Assembly (NCBI RefSeq): GCF_031453555.1
Contig: NZ_JAVIZM010000001.1
Coordinates: 2,611,001 to 2,675,000 of the forward strand
Source of the DNA: Bacillus sp. SLBN-46
GTDB lineage: Bacteria > Bacillota > Bacilli > Bacillales > Cytobacillaceae
Direction of reading: 5' to 3'
Length of the DNA stretch: 64,000 nt
Shown here piece after piece: positions 49,568 through 59,217 of the stretch. The notes under the pieces were generated by a model. The model worked only from the letters and a program-made list of their open reading frames with translations, had not been told where the DNA came from and ran no database searches. The number at the start of each line of letters is the position of its first letter. Within the stretch, counting starts at the first letter, position 1. The position numbers and the translations under genes were made by a program.

Positions 49568-50428
49568 ATGAATTTGAAACGATCTTATTTATTTGTTCCA
49601 GCAACATCCACCAGGATGTTTGAAAAAGCTCTAGCAAGTGAAGCCGATTGTATTATCTTTGATTTGGAAGATGCGGTTGCCATCTCTGAAAAACAAGAGG
49701 CAAGAGAACGTGCTAAGAATTTTCTAATAAACAATCAACCTAATAAAGATGTTCTGATTAGAATTAACGATGTGAGTACTACCTTTTGGCGTGAGGATTT
49801 AGAAGCTGCGATTGGTGCAGGAGCCTGTGGGGTGATTGTGCCTAAGGCTGAGAGTGCTATAAGCATGAAGATTTTATGCGAAGCAGCTCTAATAAACTTA
49901 GAAAGATTGAAAAGAGACCTGCATTCTTTTGTAGTTCTTCCTCTTATTGAAACGGCAAGAGGCGTACAATTTGCTTATGAAATTGCAGCAGCTCATTATT
50001 TGATTAGAAGATTAGCATTTGGCTCGATTGATTATTCTCTAGATGTAAATTGTGAATTAACGGAGGAGGGGACAGAATTGCTCTATGCAAGGTCGCAAGT
50101 GGTCAATGGCTCGAAAGCGGCTGGAATTGGCAGCCCGATTGATTCTGTTTACCCGGACCTTGGAAATGATTCAGGGCTTATCAATGAGTCACTTAGGGCT
50201 AGGAGGCTTGGTTTCAAGGCAAAACTCGCTATCCATCCAAAGCAATTACAATCGATTCATGAGATTTTCTCACCAAATCAAAAAGAAATGGAAGATGCGT
50301 TAGAAATTGTTCAAGCGTTTGAGGCAGCAGAGCAGGAAGGGGTTGCCTCAATTGCAGTAAGGAACAAACTAGTTGATTATCCGGTTTATAAAAAAGCAAA
50401 GGCATTATTGCAGTCAACTGGTCTTTAA
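49568..50428 (+). CDS. CitE-like CoA-ester lyase (HpcH/HpaI aldolase family)
   Basis: Mg2+-dependent C-C lyase of 286 residues, of the citrate-lyase-beta/malyl-CoA/citramalyl-CoA lyase family. MNLKRSYLFVPATSTRMFEKAL, IIFDLEDAVAISEKQEAR with the metal aspartate, RINDVSTTFWREDLEA, VVLPLIETARGVQFAYEI with the metal glutamate, and KLAIHPKQLQSIHEIFSP are typical. With the SucC/SucD-like ligase in the cluster it would cleave a malyl-, citramalyl- or methylmalyl-CoA to acetyl- or propionyl-CoA and an oxoacid. AAAAGGAGG precedes the ATG. Confidence 0.9.
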   Translation: MNLKRSYLFVPATSTRMFEKALASEADCIIFDLEDAVAISEKQEARERAKNFLINNQPNKDVLIRINDVSTTFWREDLEAAIGAGACGVIVPKAESAISMKILCEAALINLERLKRDLHSFVVLPLIETARGVQFAYEIAAAHYLIRRLAFGSIDYSLDVNCELTEEGTELLYARSQVVNGSKAAGIGSPIDSVYPDLGNDSGLINESLRARRLGFKAKLAIHPKQLQSIHEIFSPNQKEMEDALEIVQAFEAAEQEGVASIAVRNKLVDYPVYKKAKALLQSTGL

Positions 50429-50461
50429 TGAATAGAAAAATAGAATAATGGAGGAGTTTGA

Positions 50462-51814
50462 ATGGTAACAGATAAATTAGCATTACATATTACCAATACT
50501 TCTTATGAGCAGTTTAATCAAAATGCTGTTAGAGAAGCGAAACGAAGTCTTTTAAATTGGCTTGGGGTAGCAATTGGCGCTGCTAACCATGAATCTATGG
50601 ATATGGTGATAAACGTAGCAAAACTAACAGCAAGCCAACCACAGGCAACCGTGCTGGGAAGAAATGAAAAAGTCGATATGCTGTTTGCGAGCCTTTTAAA
50701 TGGAATGTCTTCGCATATCTTTGATTTTGACGATACCTTATTAGAAACTGTCTTGCACCCTTCGGCACCTGTTTTTCCAGCCATTTTGGCTTATGCAGAG
50801 AATCAAAAGAAAACTGGTAGGGATGTCCTTGAAGCGTTTATCATTGGCTGCGAGGTTGAAGCAAGGCTAGCGTTAAGTATATACCCTTCTCATTATTGGC
50901 GGGGCTGGCATATTACAGGAAGTGTGGGTGGAATTGGTGCAGCTGCAGCGATTAGTAAGCTGATGGGCCTAGATGTAGAGAATACCATCTATGCACTTGG
51001 GATTGCGGCAACGGATCCAACAGGTCTACGAGAAATGTTCGGCACAATGACAAAGCCGTATCACCCAGGAAAAGCGGCGATGAACGGACTATTAGCTGCA
51101 CTGGTCGGCGCGCAAGGTTTCACATCCTCCAAACAGCCTCTTGAAGCTAAGCGAGGATTCCTAAACGTGTTATCAGAAGAAAATAAGGTTGAACTTGTTA
51201 CTGAAAAGTGGGGCGAAAAGTGGGAAGTGGAGAAGAACAGCTACAAGCCGTTTGCAAGCGGAATTGTTACCCATCCTGCCATCGATGCAATAATTTCGAT
51301 TCAAAAGGAGCACATGCTTAAAGCGGAACTAGTAGAATCCATCATCATCACTGCTCATCCGCTTGTAAAAGAGCTTACTGGAAAAACCGATATTACTACA
51401 GGCCTCGAAGGAAAATTCAGTGTCTATCATTGTGTTGCTGCCGGGTTCTTTAATCTTAAGGCTGGTGTTTATGAATTCACAGATGAATATGTGAATGAAC
51501 CTGCTGTAAAGAAGCTTCGTGACAAAATTTCCCTAGTCATCGATGAAAAGATAAAAGAAGATCAAGTGTATGTAACTGTAAAGTTAACGGATGGCAGTGA
51601 AGTCACTTACTATGTTGAACATGCGATTGGTAGTGCGGATTCTCCAATGACGGATGAGCAGATACAAGAGAAATTCATCGATGTAACAGGAGACATCATC
51701 TGCATGGAGGCAAAAAATGAACTGATTGACCTTGTTAACCGCTTCGAAGAGGTAGAGGACCTGACTTCGTTCTTTCAATTATGCCAGCCAAAGGAAACTG
51801 CCAATCAATATTAA
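50462..51814 (+). CDS. MmgE/PrpD family protein (first copy)
   Basis: A 450-residue all-helical plus alpha/beta protein of the MmgE/PrpD family, which includes 2-methylcitrate dehydratase, cis-aconitate decarboxylase and iminodisuccinate epimerase. Motifs seen: HIFDFDDTLLETVLHPSAPVFPAILA near residue 80, SHYWRGWHITGSVGG near 150, GTMTKPYHPGKAAMNGLLAA near 197 and KPFASGIVTHPAIDAI near 260. Enzyme reaction cannot be fixed from sequence; a second copy lies at 56275. GGAGG precedes the ATG. Confidence 0.9.
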   Translation: MVTDKLALHITNTSYEQFNQNAVREAKRSLLNWLGVAIGAANHESMDMVINVAKLTASQPQATVLGRNEKVDMLFASLLNGMSSHIFDFDDTLLETVLHPSAPVFPAILAYAENQKKTGRDVLEAFIIGCEVEARLALSIYPSHYWRGWHITGSVGGIGAAAAISKLMGLDVENTIYALGIAATDPTGLREMFGTMTKPYHPGKAAMNGLLAALVGAQGFTSSKQPLEAKRGFLNVLSEENKVELVTEKWGEKWEVEKNSYKPFASGIVTHPAIDAIISIQKEHMLKAELVESIIITAHPLVKELTGKTDITTGLEGKFSVYHCVAAGFFNLKAGVYEFTDEYVNEPAVKKLRDKISLVIDEKIKEDQVYVTVKLTDGSEVTYYVEHAIGSADSPMTDEQIQEKFIDVTGDIICMEAKNELIDLVNRFEEVEDLTSFFQLCQPKETANQY

Positions 51815-51883
51815 ACACATCACTTAGGAACAGCTACTAGGTTTCAAAAGTGAACATGTATTTCATGTAAAAAGGAGAGAACT

Positions 51884-53350
51884 ATGGCTTTCCCAAATAC
51901 AAGGGTGAAAGTAAATGTAGTATCAAAACCTAAGGAACGGTCTTTTTTAGAATTAAAAAGAATCATCACCTTGATCGTTGGCATTGCATTAATGGCGGGT
52001 GTCTATTTTATCTTACCTGCAAACCAAACGGATTCAGCCAGAATCATGCTGTCATTCTTAGTTCTTAGTGTCTTTTATTGGACATTTGAGCCCATTCCTA
52101 TTGGTTTAACTGCCGTAATTTTACTTGTATTAATGTTGGTGTTCCATGTGGTGACAACAGACGTGGTATATAGTGGATTTGCTTCACCGGCGGTGTTTCT
52201 CATTATCGGCGGCATGATGCTTGCAAAAGGAGTCAATGATACGACCCTTACTAAAAGAATTGCCTATCTTTTCTTATCGAAATGGGGAGGAACTGCCAAA
52301 GGGCTGCTCGCGAGCATATTAATCATTCCGCAAATTCAGTCGTTTTTTATTCCAGCGGCGGCTGTCCGGGCAACCTTAATGCTTCCGATTGCAACAATGT
52401 CACTTGATACCATTGGGGAGAAAGCAAAAGGAAATCTGGAAAAAATGATTTTGTTAGCTGTCGCTTTTGGTGGAACGGTAAGTGGGACTGCAGTAATGAC
52501 AGCTGCGATTGGGAATATATTAACAGTTGAATTACTAAAAGAATTTGTAGGGATAAAAATTACGTATATTCAGTGGTTTACCTATACTTTCCCGATATGG
52601 CTCATCTTAATTCCAGTTGTCTGGTTTACGTTATTAAAAAGGTTTCCCTTAACAGAGGAAGAGAAACATTTTCCCCATGTAAAAGAAGAACTGGAACATA
52701 AATTAGAGGAATTAGGTAAATTAAATATTCAGGAGAAAAAGTGTTTAGCGATTCTATTAATGATCGTAGCTTTATGGTTTACCGAGTCTTTACACGGACT
52801 GCATCCAAGTGTTCCCGCTTTAATAGGTGTTGTTTTAATGGCCTTACCGGGGATTGGCTGTACCAAATGGGATAATTTAGTGAAAATCAATTTTGATACG
52901 GTTATGCTAATGGGTGTCACTCTTTCACTCGGTTATGCCTTTAATAAGTCTGGAGCAGCCAAGCTGGTTGGCGATAGTTTAAGTGCGGACTGGATTCTCT
53001 ATTTTTTTCACTCACCTGTTGTAGCAGTTATAGCGGTTCTTTTGATTACCCATATTCTACATTTGGCTGTAGCTAATGTTTCGACTGCAGTCGTGACTCT
53101 TATCCCCATTTTTATTGGGTTATCAACCAAAGCAGGTGCAGATCCAGTGCTTATTTGTCTAACAGCTTCGATAGCCTGTTTACATGGGTATATTCTTGTT
53201 GTAGAGGCCACTCCAAATATTATTGTTCATAGTTCTGGTCGGATCAAGCAAAAGGAGTTTTTAATACCAGGTCTGTTGTTAACATTTCTGATGAGTGCCG
53301 TAGTACTCTTGACAGCAGTTACGTGGTGGAATTGGATTGGACTACTTTAA
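51884..53350 (+). CDS. DASS-family (SLC13) di/tricarboxylate transporter
   Basis: Sodium-dependent anion symporter of 488 residues with about twelve hydrophobic helices. It shows EPIPIGLTAVILLVLMLVFHV, GGMMLAKGVNDTTLTKRIAY, FGGTVSGTAVMTAAIGNIL near 200 as a first ligand loop, and VANVSTAVVTLIPIFIGLS near 400 as the second SNT-like loop. It offers a second import route, besides the TRAP system, for dicarboxylates or tricarboxylates in the same cluster. AAAGGAGAG precedes the ATG. Confidence 0.9.
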   Translation: MAFPNTRVKVNVVSKPKERSFLELKRIITLIVGIALMAGVYFILPANQTDSARIMLSFLVLSVFYWTFEPIPIGLTAVILLVLMLVFHVVTTDVVYSGFASPAVFLIIGGMMLAKGVNDTTLTKRIAYLFLSKWGGTAKGLLASILIIPQIQSFFIPAAAVRATLMLPIATMSLDTIGEKAKGNLEKMILLAVAFGGTVSGTAVMTAAIGNILTVELLKEFVGIKITYIQWFTYTFPIWLILIPVVWFTLLKRFPLTEEEKHFPHVKEELEHKLEELGKLNIQEKKCLAILLMIVALWFTESLHGLHPSVPALIGVVLMALPGIGCTKWDNLVKINFDTVMLMGVTLSLGYAFNKSGAAKLVGDSLSADWILYFFHSPVVAVIAVLLITHILHLAVANVSTAVVTLIPIFIGLSTKAGADPVLICLTASIACLHGYILVVEATPNIIVHSSGRIKQKEFLIPGLLLTFLMSAVVLLTAVTWWNWIGLL

Positions 53351-53380
53351 GAAATATTTTCGATAAGTTAGCAGAATCTA

Positions 53381-53409
53381 TAGACAATTTAAATTGGATT
53401 TTGTATCCT
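53381..53409 (+). promoter_or_regulatory. promoter of the second GntR gene
   Basis: TAGACA (53381-53386) and TATCCT (53404-53409) are 17 bases apart. The -10 is embedded in the candidate operator TTGTATCCTATCCAAAA, as at the HMG-CoA lyase promoter. Confidence 0.55.
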
Positions 53410-53417
53410 ATCCAAAA
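53394..53417. promoter_or_regulatory. candidate GntR box d
   Basis: TTGGAT at 53394-53399 and TATCCTATCCAAAA at 53404-53417 form an imperfect inverted repeat (TTGGAT / ATCCAA) over the -10 element of the regulator's own gene, suggesting autoregulation. Confidence 0.55.
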
Positions 53418-53441
53418 TGGGATAATGTGAGGTAGTTAAAT

Positions 53442-54104
53442 ATGATGGAAAAGAATGGACTCATGATTGAAAATAGAGACACATTACATCTTAGGGTATG
53501 TAATTTAATACGACAAGCGATTTTAAAAGGAGATTTTAAACCGGGTGAACGGCTTAAACAAGCGGATCTTGCCGATGCGATGGGGGTAAGCCGCATGCCT
53601 ATTCGTGAAGCGTTTCAAAAGCTTGAAGCGGAGGGACTCATCAAGCTGGAACCGCATAAAGGTGCAGTAGTAAAGTCAATACATGTAGGGGATATTGAGG
53701 AGATATATGCACTCCGTGCGGAACTAGAAAAAATGGCCGTATACCAAAGTATCGAGCATTTAACAGATGAGGACATAAAGCAATTAACTGTTTTGGTGGA
53801 GCAGATGGAATTAAGCGAAGATGTGGATGAGTTTATCAACTATAATATCGAATTTCATCGTCTGTTAATTAAACGCTGTACCTGGGAGCGCCTCAATTCG
53901 TTTATCAGTACATTATGGAATGGCCTCCCTCAACAAACACCTCATATTTTACATGGCCAAAAGGACACTTCGAATATCGAGCATCGAAGTATCTTAAATG
54001 CCGTAATGAATAAGGATAAAGAAACAGCTGCTAACCTGGTTTCCAACCATATTTCTCGCACGGGTAATATGCTAGTAAAGAGTTTAAAAAATGAGGGGAA
54101 ATAG
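53442..54104 (+). CDS. GntR-family regulator (FadR/FCD type) of the catabolic cluster
   Basis: A 220-residue regulator with an N-terminal winged helix (LKQADLADAMGVSRMPIREAFQKLEAEGLI) and a C-terminal FCD domain (about 80-215) with EIYALRAELEKMAVY and the NIEFHRLLIKRC histidine. It sits in the middle of the cluster with related operator-like boxes before its own gene and at five other places nearby, so it is probably the cluster's local regulator, released by a carboxylate or acyl-CoA. The terminator hairpin overlaps its last codons. Confidence 0.92.
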   Translation: MMEKNGLMIENRDTLHLRVCNLIRQAILKGDFKPGERLKQADLADAMGVSRMPIREAFQKLEAEGLIKLEPHKGAVVKSIHVGDIEEIYALRAELEKMAVYQSIEHLTDEDIKQLTVLVEQMELSEDVDEFINYNIEFHRLLIKRCTWERLNSFISTLWNGLPQQTPHILHGQKDTSNIEHRSILNAVMNKDKETAANLVSNHISRTGNMLVKSLKNEGK

Positions 54105-54121
54105 TCCCCCTCTTTTTTATT
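54093..54121 (+). terminator. terminator overlapping the end of the second gntR gene
   Basis: GAGGGG (54093-54098) pairs with CCCCTC (54107-54112), followed by TTTTTTATT. The stem includes the stop codon region. Confidence 0.8.
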
Positions 54122-54125
54122 AAAA

Positions 54126-54145
54126 TTTGTATCCAATATCCAAAA
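54126..54145. promoter_or_regulatory. candidate GntR box e (TTTGTATCCAATATCCAAAA)
   Basis: Located between the regulator's terminator and the SucC-like start, it shares TATCCAAAA with boxes d and f and TATCCAATATCC with box c. Confidence 0.5.
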
Positions 54146-54159
54146 AAGGCGGTGCTCAG

Positions 54160-55359
54160 ATGGGTAGAATGTTGGAAGACGCCAGTAAAACCATTTTAAA
54201 ACAAAATGGAGTTCCCGCTCCAAACCACTGGGTTATATCTTCTTCAGATCAAATAACTGAACAATATCTCGAGAATCCCTGTGTACTTAAAGCACTTGTG
54301 CCGGTAGGAAAAAGAGGTAAAGCGGGAGCGGTTCAGTTTGCAGAAACCCTTGAGGAGGCAAAGGTGAAGGCAGAACAGCTACTTAAGATGACTGTCAAAA
54401 AATATCCAGTCGAAAAGCTTCTAATAGAAGAGAAGATTGATATAAATCAAGAATGGTATGTCTCGATATCCATTGATCGTCAAAAACAACTTCCCGTTAT
54501 TATCGCCACAACCATAGGTGGAGTTGAGGTGGAAGAGCTGGTGAAAGAAGCACCGAATAAAGTGGTGGTTCACCATATGGACCCCTTTCATCCGTTATAT
54601 CCTTTTCAAGCAAAGGAAATTTGGAGCGAGCTGGGAGTAACGGGGAAGCCTTTAGTAAAAGCAACTACGGTATTATGTAAGCTCTATGATGTTTTTACAA
54701 AGTATGATTGTTATATTTTAGAGATTAACCCACTTGTTCTGACAAAGGATGATAACGTTGTGGCTGCTGCTTCGGTTATGGGGATAGATGACTCGGCGCT
54801 CTATCGTCAGCCGGAGCTTACAGGGAAAGTAGAGTCTGGAAGTGAACGTTCATGGAGACCGCTAACACTGTTAGAGAAAGAAATGGTAAAGGTAAATGAT
54901 TCCGATTACCGAGGTACAGCCCGCTATACGGAAATGGAGGGAGGAAATATTGGTTTTATGTGCGGAGGCGGAGGCGGGAGTCTGCTGAGTTTTGACGCAT
55001 TAACCCGATTAGGTGTAGAACCGGCCAATTATACAGAAACAGGTGGAAATCCATCGGAAGAAAAAGTTTATCGCCTGACAAAAGGAATTCTCTCCAAAGA
55101 GGGGGTCGAAGGGCTTTTTGTCTCACAAAACATCACTAACAATACACAAATAGATGTAATGGCTCAATGAATCGTCAGGGCTTTAAAGGAATTGGAAATC
55201 GACCTTACTAGCTTTCCAATCGTCGTTCGGCAGGCTGGAGTGAATGATGAGGAAGGAAAGAGGATATTTGTAGAGGCAGGTATTACTTATTTTGGAGAAG
55301 AGCGGACCATTGAAGAAGCAGCGGCTGAGATGGTTAAAAAAATGAAGGAGGTTCGCTAA
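54160..55359 (+). pseudogene. SucC-like CoA ligase beta subunit (ATP-grasp) with in-frame TGA
   Basis: Beta subunit of an acyl-CoA synthetase of the succinyl-CoA/malate-CoA ligase family, 399 codons from ATG 54160, the usual length. The ATP-grasp part (about 1-230) has VLKALVPVGKRGKAGAVQF, LLIEEKIDINQEWYVSISIDR and LEINPLVLTKD; the C-terminal flavodoxin-like part has GNIGFMCGGGGGSLLSFDAL and TETGGNPSEEKV. Codon 337 (55168-55170) is TGA where the family has a glycine (VMAQ-G-IVRAL), a one-base change from GGA; 62 well-conserved residues follow to 55359. Either a nonsense mutation or a sequence error. The SucD-like gene starts two bases after. Confidence 0.85.
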
Positions 55360-55360
55360 G

Positions 55361-56278
55361 ATGGCTATTCTTATAGATCAAGATACTCGTTTGGTCGTTC
55401 AGGGAATTACCGGAAGAGAGGCCTCTATGGTAGTCAGTCATACGCTTGCATATGGGACAAAAATTTATGCAGGCGTCACACCTGGAAAGGGCGGCCAGTT
55501 TGTCCAAGGAATACCTGTTTACGATACGGTGGCTGAGGCCGTTCAGAAACATCAGATAAATGCAAGTCTTATCATCGTGCCACCTGGGTTTGCCCTTGAT
55601 GCAGTACTCGAATCCATTCAGCAAGGGATTAAATTAATCGTTGTGACCACCGAAAACATTCCACAGCACGATGCTATTAAGCTATTGCATGTGGCACGGA
55701 AAGAAGGAGTGACCATTATTGGTCCAAACACAGTCGGGATGATTAACCCCAAGGATAGAATTAAAATGGGATCTATTGGCGGTGACCGGCCGGATCGCTG
55801 TTTTGTTCCAGGAAATGTAGGTGTCATTTCCAGAAGCGGGGGCATGACGGCTGAAACTTCCTGGATGATAAAACGGGCAGGATTTGGTGTCACTACCAGT
55901 ATTGGAATTGGCGGAGATAGTTTAATAGGAACAACCATTAAAGATTTATTAGCACTTTTTGAAAAGGATGAAGAAACAGAAGCCGTGGTTACTTTCTCTG
56001 AACCTGGAACAACCTTTGAGGAAGAAGCAGCAGAATTTATGAAAGATGGAGGATTTTCCAAGCCGCTTATTTCATTTGTATCTGGAAAATTTACGGAAAG
56101 TCTGCCTGAAGGAACTGTTTTTGGTCATGCAGGTGCAATGATTTCCGGCGATGTGGGGCGCCCATCGACAAAAATGAAAGCGCTTAGTCATGCAGGAGCC
56201 ATTGTAGTCGAACAGTACGATGACATTATTGATGTTTTAAAAACCGTAGTAGGAAAGAAAGTGGGGGAAGTAAAATGA
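55361..56278 (+). CDS. SucD-like CoA ligase alpha subunit
   Basis: Alpha subunit, 305 residues, of the same acyl-CoA ligase. The CoA-binding domain starts with VVQGITGREASMVVSHTLAYGT and PGKGGQFVQGIPVY, NTVGMINP is near 123, GVISRSGGMTAETSWMI near 154, and the phosphohistidine His256 lies in GTVFGHAGAMI. Differences from true SucD (such as extended loops) and the separate setting suggest another acid, for example malate or citramalate. Its ATG follows the beta-subunit stop by two bases after AAGGAGG; the four-base overlap with the next gene implies coupling. Confidence 0.92.
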   Translation: MAILIDQDTRLVVQGITGREASMVVSHTLAYGTKIYAGVTPGKGGQFVQGIPVYDTVAEAVQKHQINASLIIVPPGFALDAVLESIQQGIKLIVVTTENIPQHDAIKLLHVARKEGVTIIGPNTVGMINPKDRIKMGSIGGDRPDRCFVPGNVGVISRSGGMTAETSWMIKRAGFGVTTSIGIGGDSLIGTTIKDLLALFEKDEETEAVVTFSEPGTTFEEEAAEFMKDGGFSKPLISFVSGKFTESLPEGTVFGHAGAMISGDVGRPSTKMKALSHAGAIVVEQYDDIIDVLKTVVGKKVGEVK

Positions 56279-57630
56279 CATTATCAAAAAGGTTGGCTGA
56301 ATATGTTTACCAAACGAGTTTTCAAGATTTACCTGAACATGTTGTGGAGTTTACGAAAATTTGTATCTTAGATTGGTATGGTTCTGCCCTAGCTGGAAAA
56401 GATCTGCCGCCAATCCAAGCAATCAAAGAGCTTGTGGAAGAATGGGGTGGTCATGAACAGGCGAGTCTTGTTACGGGAGGAAAATCATCCCTCGGCAATG
56501 CGGTCTTGGTCAATGCCGCCTCTAGTCATATCGTTGAACTGGACGATATTCATAAATATTCTATTATACATGCTGGTACAGTAGTCATTCCTGCAGCAGT
56601 GGCAGCTGCAGAAGCATATGACCTTAGCGGGAAAGAATTAATTACAGCAGTTGCCGTCGGCTATGAAGTCTGTTATAGAATTGGGGAGGCTGTTTCCCCG
56701 TCCCACTATTATTTTTGGCATAATACTGCCACTTGCGGTACATTTGGTTCAGCGGCCGCCGTTGCAAAACTATTAAACTTAAATGTGGAGCAAACGATGT
56801 ACGCCTTAGGAAATGCAGGGAGCCAGGCGGCAGGTTTGTGGGAGTTTATCGAAGATGGAGCCAACACCAAACAATTACACACTGCAAAAGCAGCCTATAA
56901 CGGGACTCTCGCTGCCCTGCTCGCAAAAAAGAACTTCACGTCTGCAACCAAAATATTAGAAGGAAAAAGAGGTTTCTTTGAAGCAATGGCTGAAACAGCT
57001 GACCCTTTAAAAATCACCAATAATCTTGGGAATGAGTGGAAGATAACAGAAAATAGCTTTAAAATCCATGCCTCATGCCGCCATACACATCCAGCCATCG
57101 ATTGTATCCTCGACATCATGAATGAACACTCCATATCATTTCAACAAATTAAGCGAATGACAATTAGAACGTATCAAACTGTTTTAAATATTACCGACAA
57201 ACCAAATCCAGACAGTGTCTATGCTTGTAAGTTCAGCAGTCAGTTTTGTGCCAGCTTGGCTGCTGTAAAGGGCTCTGCTTCAATACGAGATTTTACTAAT
57301 GAAAGCTTACGAAACCCTGAGATAGAGGATTTAATGAAAAAAGTAGATGTAATCGTTGATTCCTATTATGAAGAAGCATACCCGGAAAAATGGGGTGCAA
57401 AAGTGGAGATTACCCTTGAAAACGGGAAGATATTTGAAAAAGGAACCGACTATCCAAAGGGAGACCCAGAAAAAATGGCTAGTAAAGACGAACTCATTCA
57501 GAAGTTTATCTCGATGACCGTAGACAAACTTGCTGACCCTGAAGAAGAGGTAGAAGAGATATTTAAATTAGATAAAATCAAAACGAGAGAATGGCTTAGA
57601 AAACAACATATTAGCCAATTACATCATTAA
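56275..57630 (+). CDS. MmgE/PrpD family protein (second copy)
   Basis: A 451-residue MmgE/PrpD protein. SHIVELDDIHKYSIIHAGTVVIPAAVA near residue 82, SPSHYYFWHNTATCGTFGSAAAVAKL near 140, TKQLHTAKAAYNGTLAALLA near 200 and HASCRHTHPAIDCILDI near 265 match the family. It differs clearly from the first copy, so they are unlikely to be redundant; one may isomerise and the other dehydrate. ATG overlaps the SucD-like stop by four bases. Exact reaction not assignable. Confidence 0.9.
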   Translation: MTLSKRLAEYVYQTSFQDLPEHVVEFTKICILDWYGSALAGKDLPPIQAIKELVEEWGGHEQASLVTGGKSSLGNAVLVNAASSHIVELDDIHKYSIIHAGTVVIPAAVAAAEAYDLSGKELITAVAVGYEVCYRIGEAVSPSHYYFWHNTATCGTFGSAAAVAKLLNLNVEQTMYALGNAGSQAAGLWEFIEDGANTKQLHTAKAAYNGTLAALLAKKNFTSATKILEGKRGFFEAMAETADPLKITNNLGNEWKITENSFKIHASCRHTHPAIDCILDIMNEHSISFQQIKRMTIRTYQTVLNITDKPNPDSVYACKFSSQFCASLAAVKGSASIRDFTNESLRNPEIEDLMKKVDVIVDSYYEEAYPEKWGAKVEITLENGKIFEKGTDYPKGDPEKMASKDELIQKFISMTVDKLADPEEEVEEIFKLDKIKTREWLRKQHISQLHH

Positions 57631-57688
57631 TAAGAAACAGGAATTCTCTGATTCTTATCGAACAAATAAAATGGGGAGTTGGAAAAAA

Positions 57689-59209
57689 ATGCCCATGAAT
57701 TATGACGTCATCGTCGTTGGCGGGGGTCAAGCGGCCCTTGCTGCAGCGATTTCAGCAAGAGAACAAGGGGGACATGTTGCCTTAATTACAAAAGGGAAAG
57801 CAGGATTTGGCGGTTCATCCGTTATTTCAGATGGTGTTCAATCGGCAATTTTTTCAGCTGGGGACTCGTCTGAAAATTTCTATCAAGATATTCTACGAGG
57901 CGGCAGGTATCTCTCTAATCTTAAATTAGCTCAAATCCTAGCCGAGGAATGTTCCATGAGGGTCAATGAATTGGAAAGTAAATATGGAATTGAACTGGAA
58001 CGTGAGCGGAAAATATGTACGCCAGGACACTCGTTCCCACGGAGGGTGTATGCGGCAAAGGGTCTCGGAAAAAATACAACGAAGGTCCTAAGGCAATATG
58101 CCGTTGAGATCGGAGTTGAATTGTATGAACAATCTACACTGATAGATTTAATTAATGTAGCTCAAGTAATTGAAGGAGTAATCGTTGAAAGCTCAGCTGA
58201 ATTAATTGCTATTTATGCGCCTTCTACTATCCTAGCTACAGGTGGATTCGGGGGGCTCTATGATTCTACTGATAATCCGAGGGATGTATCCGGAGAAGGC
58301 ATTGGAATGGCTTGGAGGCATGGAGCCGAGCTTGTGGATATGGAATTTGTCCAGTTTTATCCGTATCGTTTACAGCATCCTGCTAATATCGATGTCATGA
58401 CAAGAATATTTGGAAAAGGGGCCATCTTGTTAAATGAGGCTTCGCAACGCTTTATGGACAATTTTCCAAGAAAGGAACTGGAAACGAGAGACATTCTAAG
58501 CTATGAAATGTTTAAGCAAACGAATGTATACCTGGACTTTTCGGATGTTATCGAAGAGGATTTGGCGAAGGACAGTCCGTATGTATATCGACTGGTCAAA
58601 AAAGGATATCTAGGTGAATGGAAGATGTACCCTGTTCAGCATTATTGTATGGGCGGGATTAAAGTAGATGAATGGGGTAGAACGAATATACCAGGGTTGT
58701 ACGCGTGCGGGGAAACAACCGGCGGCCTCCACGGTGCAAACCGGCTGGGGGGCGGTTCTTTGACAGAAGCACTCGTATTTGGACAACGAACAGGTAAAAT
58801 GGCTGCACTAGAAGGAGCGTCGGTTTCAAAATCAATCGAGGTCCCACCTTTTGGTATAAATACAATACAGCAAGAAAAAGCCCTGGAAGTGTCTCAGCGA
58901 ATAAAAGAAATTATGTGGAACCTTGTTGGTATTGAAAGAACATCCGATTCTTTGGAACAGGCAGCAAAAGAATTAGACCTCTTGGGGATTCAGTTAAAGG
59001 AAGAAAAAGGAGTCCTTGCATTACAGCTGCAAGATAAAGTCCGTACAGCATGGGCAACAGCTTTCGCTGGAGCCATGAGGAGAGAAAGCAGAGGAGCCCA
59101 TATCCTGCAAAATGTAAAGTCGGAAAAGAAGGAATGGCAAGGTAACCTTACCATTCACGGGAAAACCATTCAATTCACGAAACAAACAATCAGTGAAATT
59201 CAAGGTTAA
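57689..59209 (+). CDS. FAD-dependent fumarate-reductase/succinate-dehydrogenase-like flavoprotein
   Basis: Soluble flavoprotein of about 506 residues in the SdhA/FrdA/L-aspartate-oxidase family. The dinucleotide loop VIVVGGGQAALAAAISARE starts at residue 6, KAGFGGSSVISDGVQSA follows, TPGHSFPRRVYAAKG lies near 115, ILATGGFGGLYDSTDNP near 185, and the FAD end motif GLYACGETTGGLHGANRLGGGSLTEA near 345. No separate iron-sulfur or membrane subunit is adjacent. It may oxidise a succinate-like acid (methylsuccinate, tricarballylate) or reduce an enoate. ATG at 57689 follows GGGGAG. Confidence 0.88.
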   Translation: MPMNYDVIVVGGGQAALAAAISAREQGGHVALITKGKAGFGGSSVISDGVQSAIFSAGDSSENFYQDILRGGRYLSNLKLAQILAEECSMRVNELESKYGIELERERKICTPGHSFPRRVYAAKGLGKNTTKVLRQYAVEIGVELYEQSTLIDLINVAQVIEGVIVESSAELIAIYAPSTILATGGFGGLYDSTDNPRDVSGEGIGMAWRHGAELVDMEFVQFYPYRLQHPANIDVMTRIFGKGAILLNEASQRFMDNFPRKELETRDILSYEMFKQTNVYLDFSDVIEEDLAKDSPYVYRLVKKGYLGEWKMYPVQHYCMGGIKVDEWGRTNIPGLYACGETTGGLHGANRLGGGSLTEALVFGQRTGKMAALEGASVSKSIEVPPFGINTIQQEKALEVSQRIKEIMWNLVGIERTSDSLEQAAKELDLLGIQLKEEKGVLALQLQDKVRTAWATAFAGAMRRESRGAHILQNVKSEKKEWQGNLTIHGKTIQFTKQTISEIQG

Positions 59210-59217
59210 AGGAGAAG

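Noticed and set aside
55168..55170. Selenocysteine at the TGA in the SucC-like gene
   Set aside because: The family has a glycine here, not cysteine, and no SECIS-like hairpin with a suitable loop was seen at the right distance.
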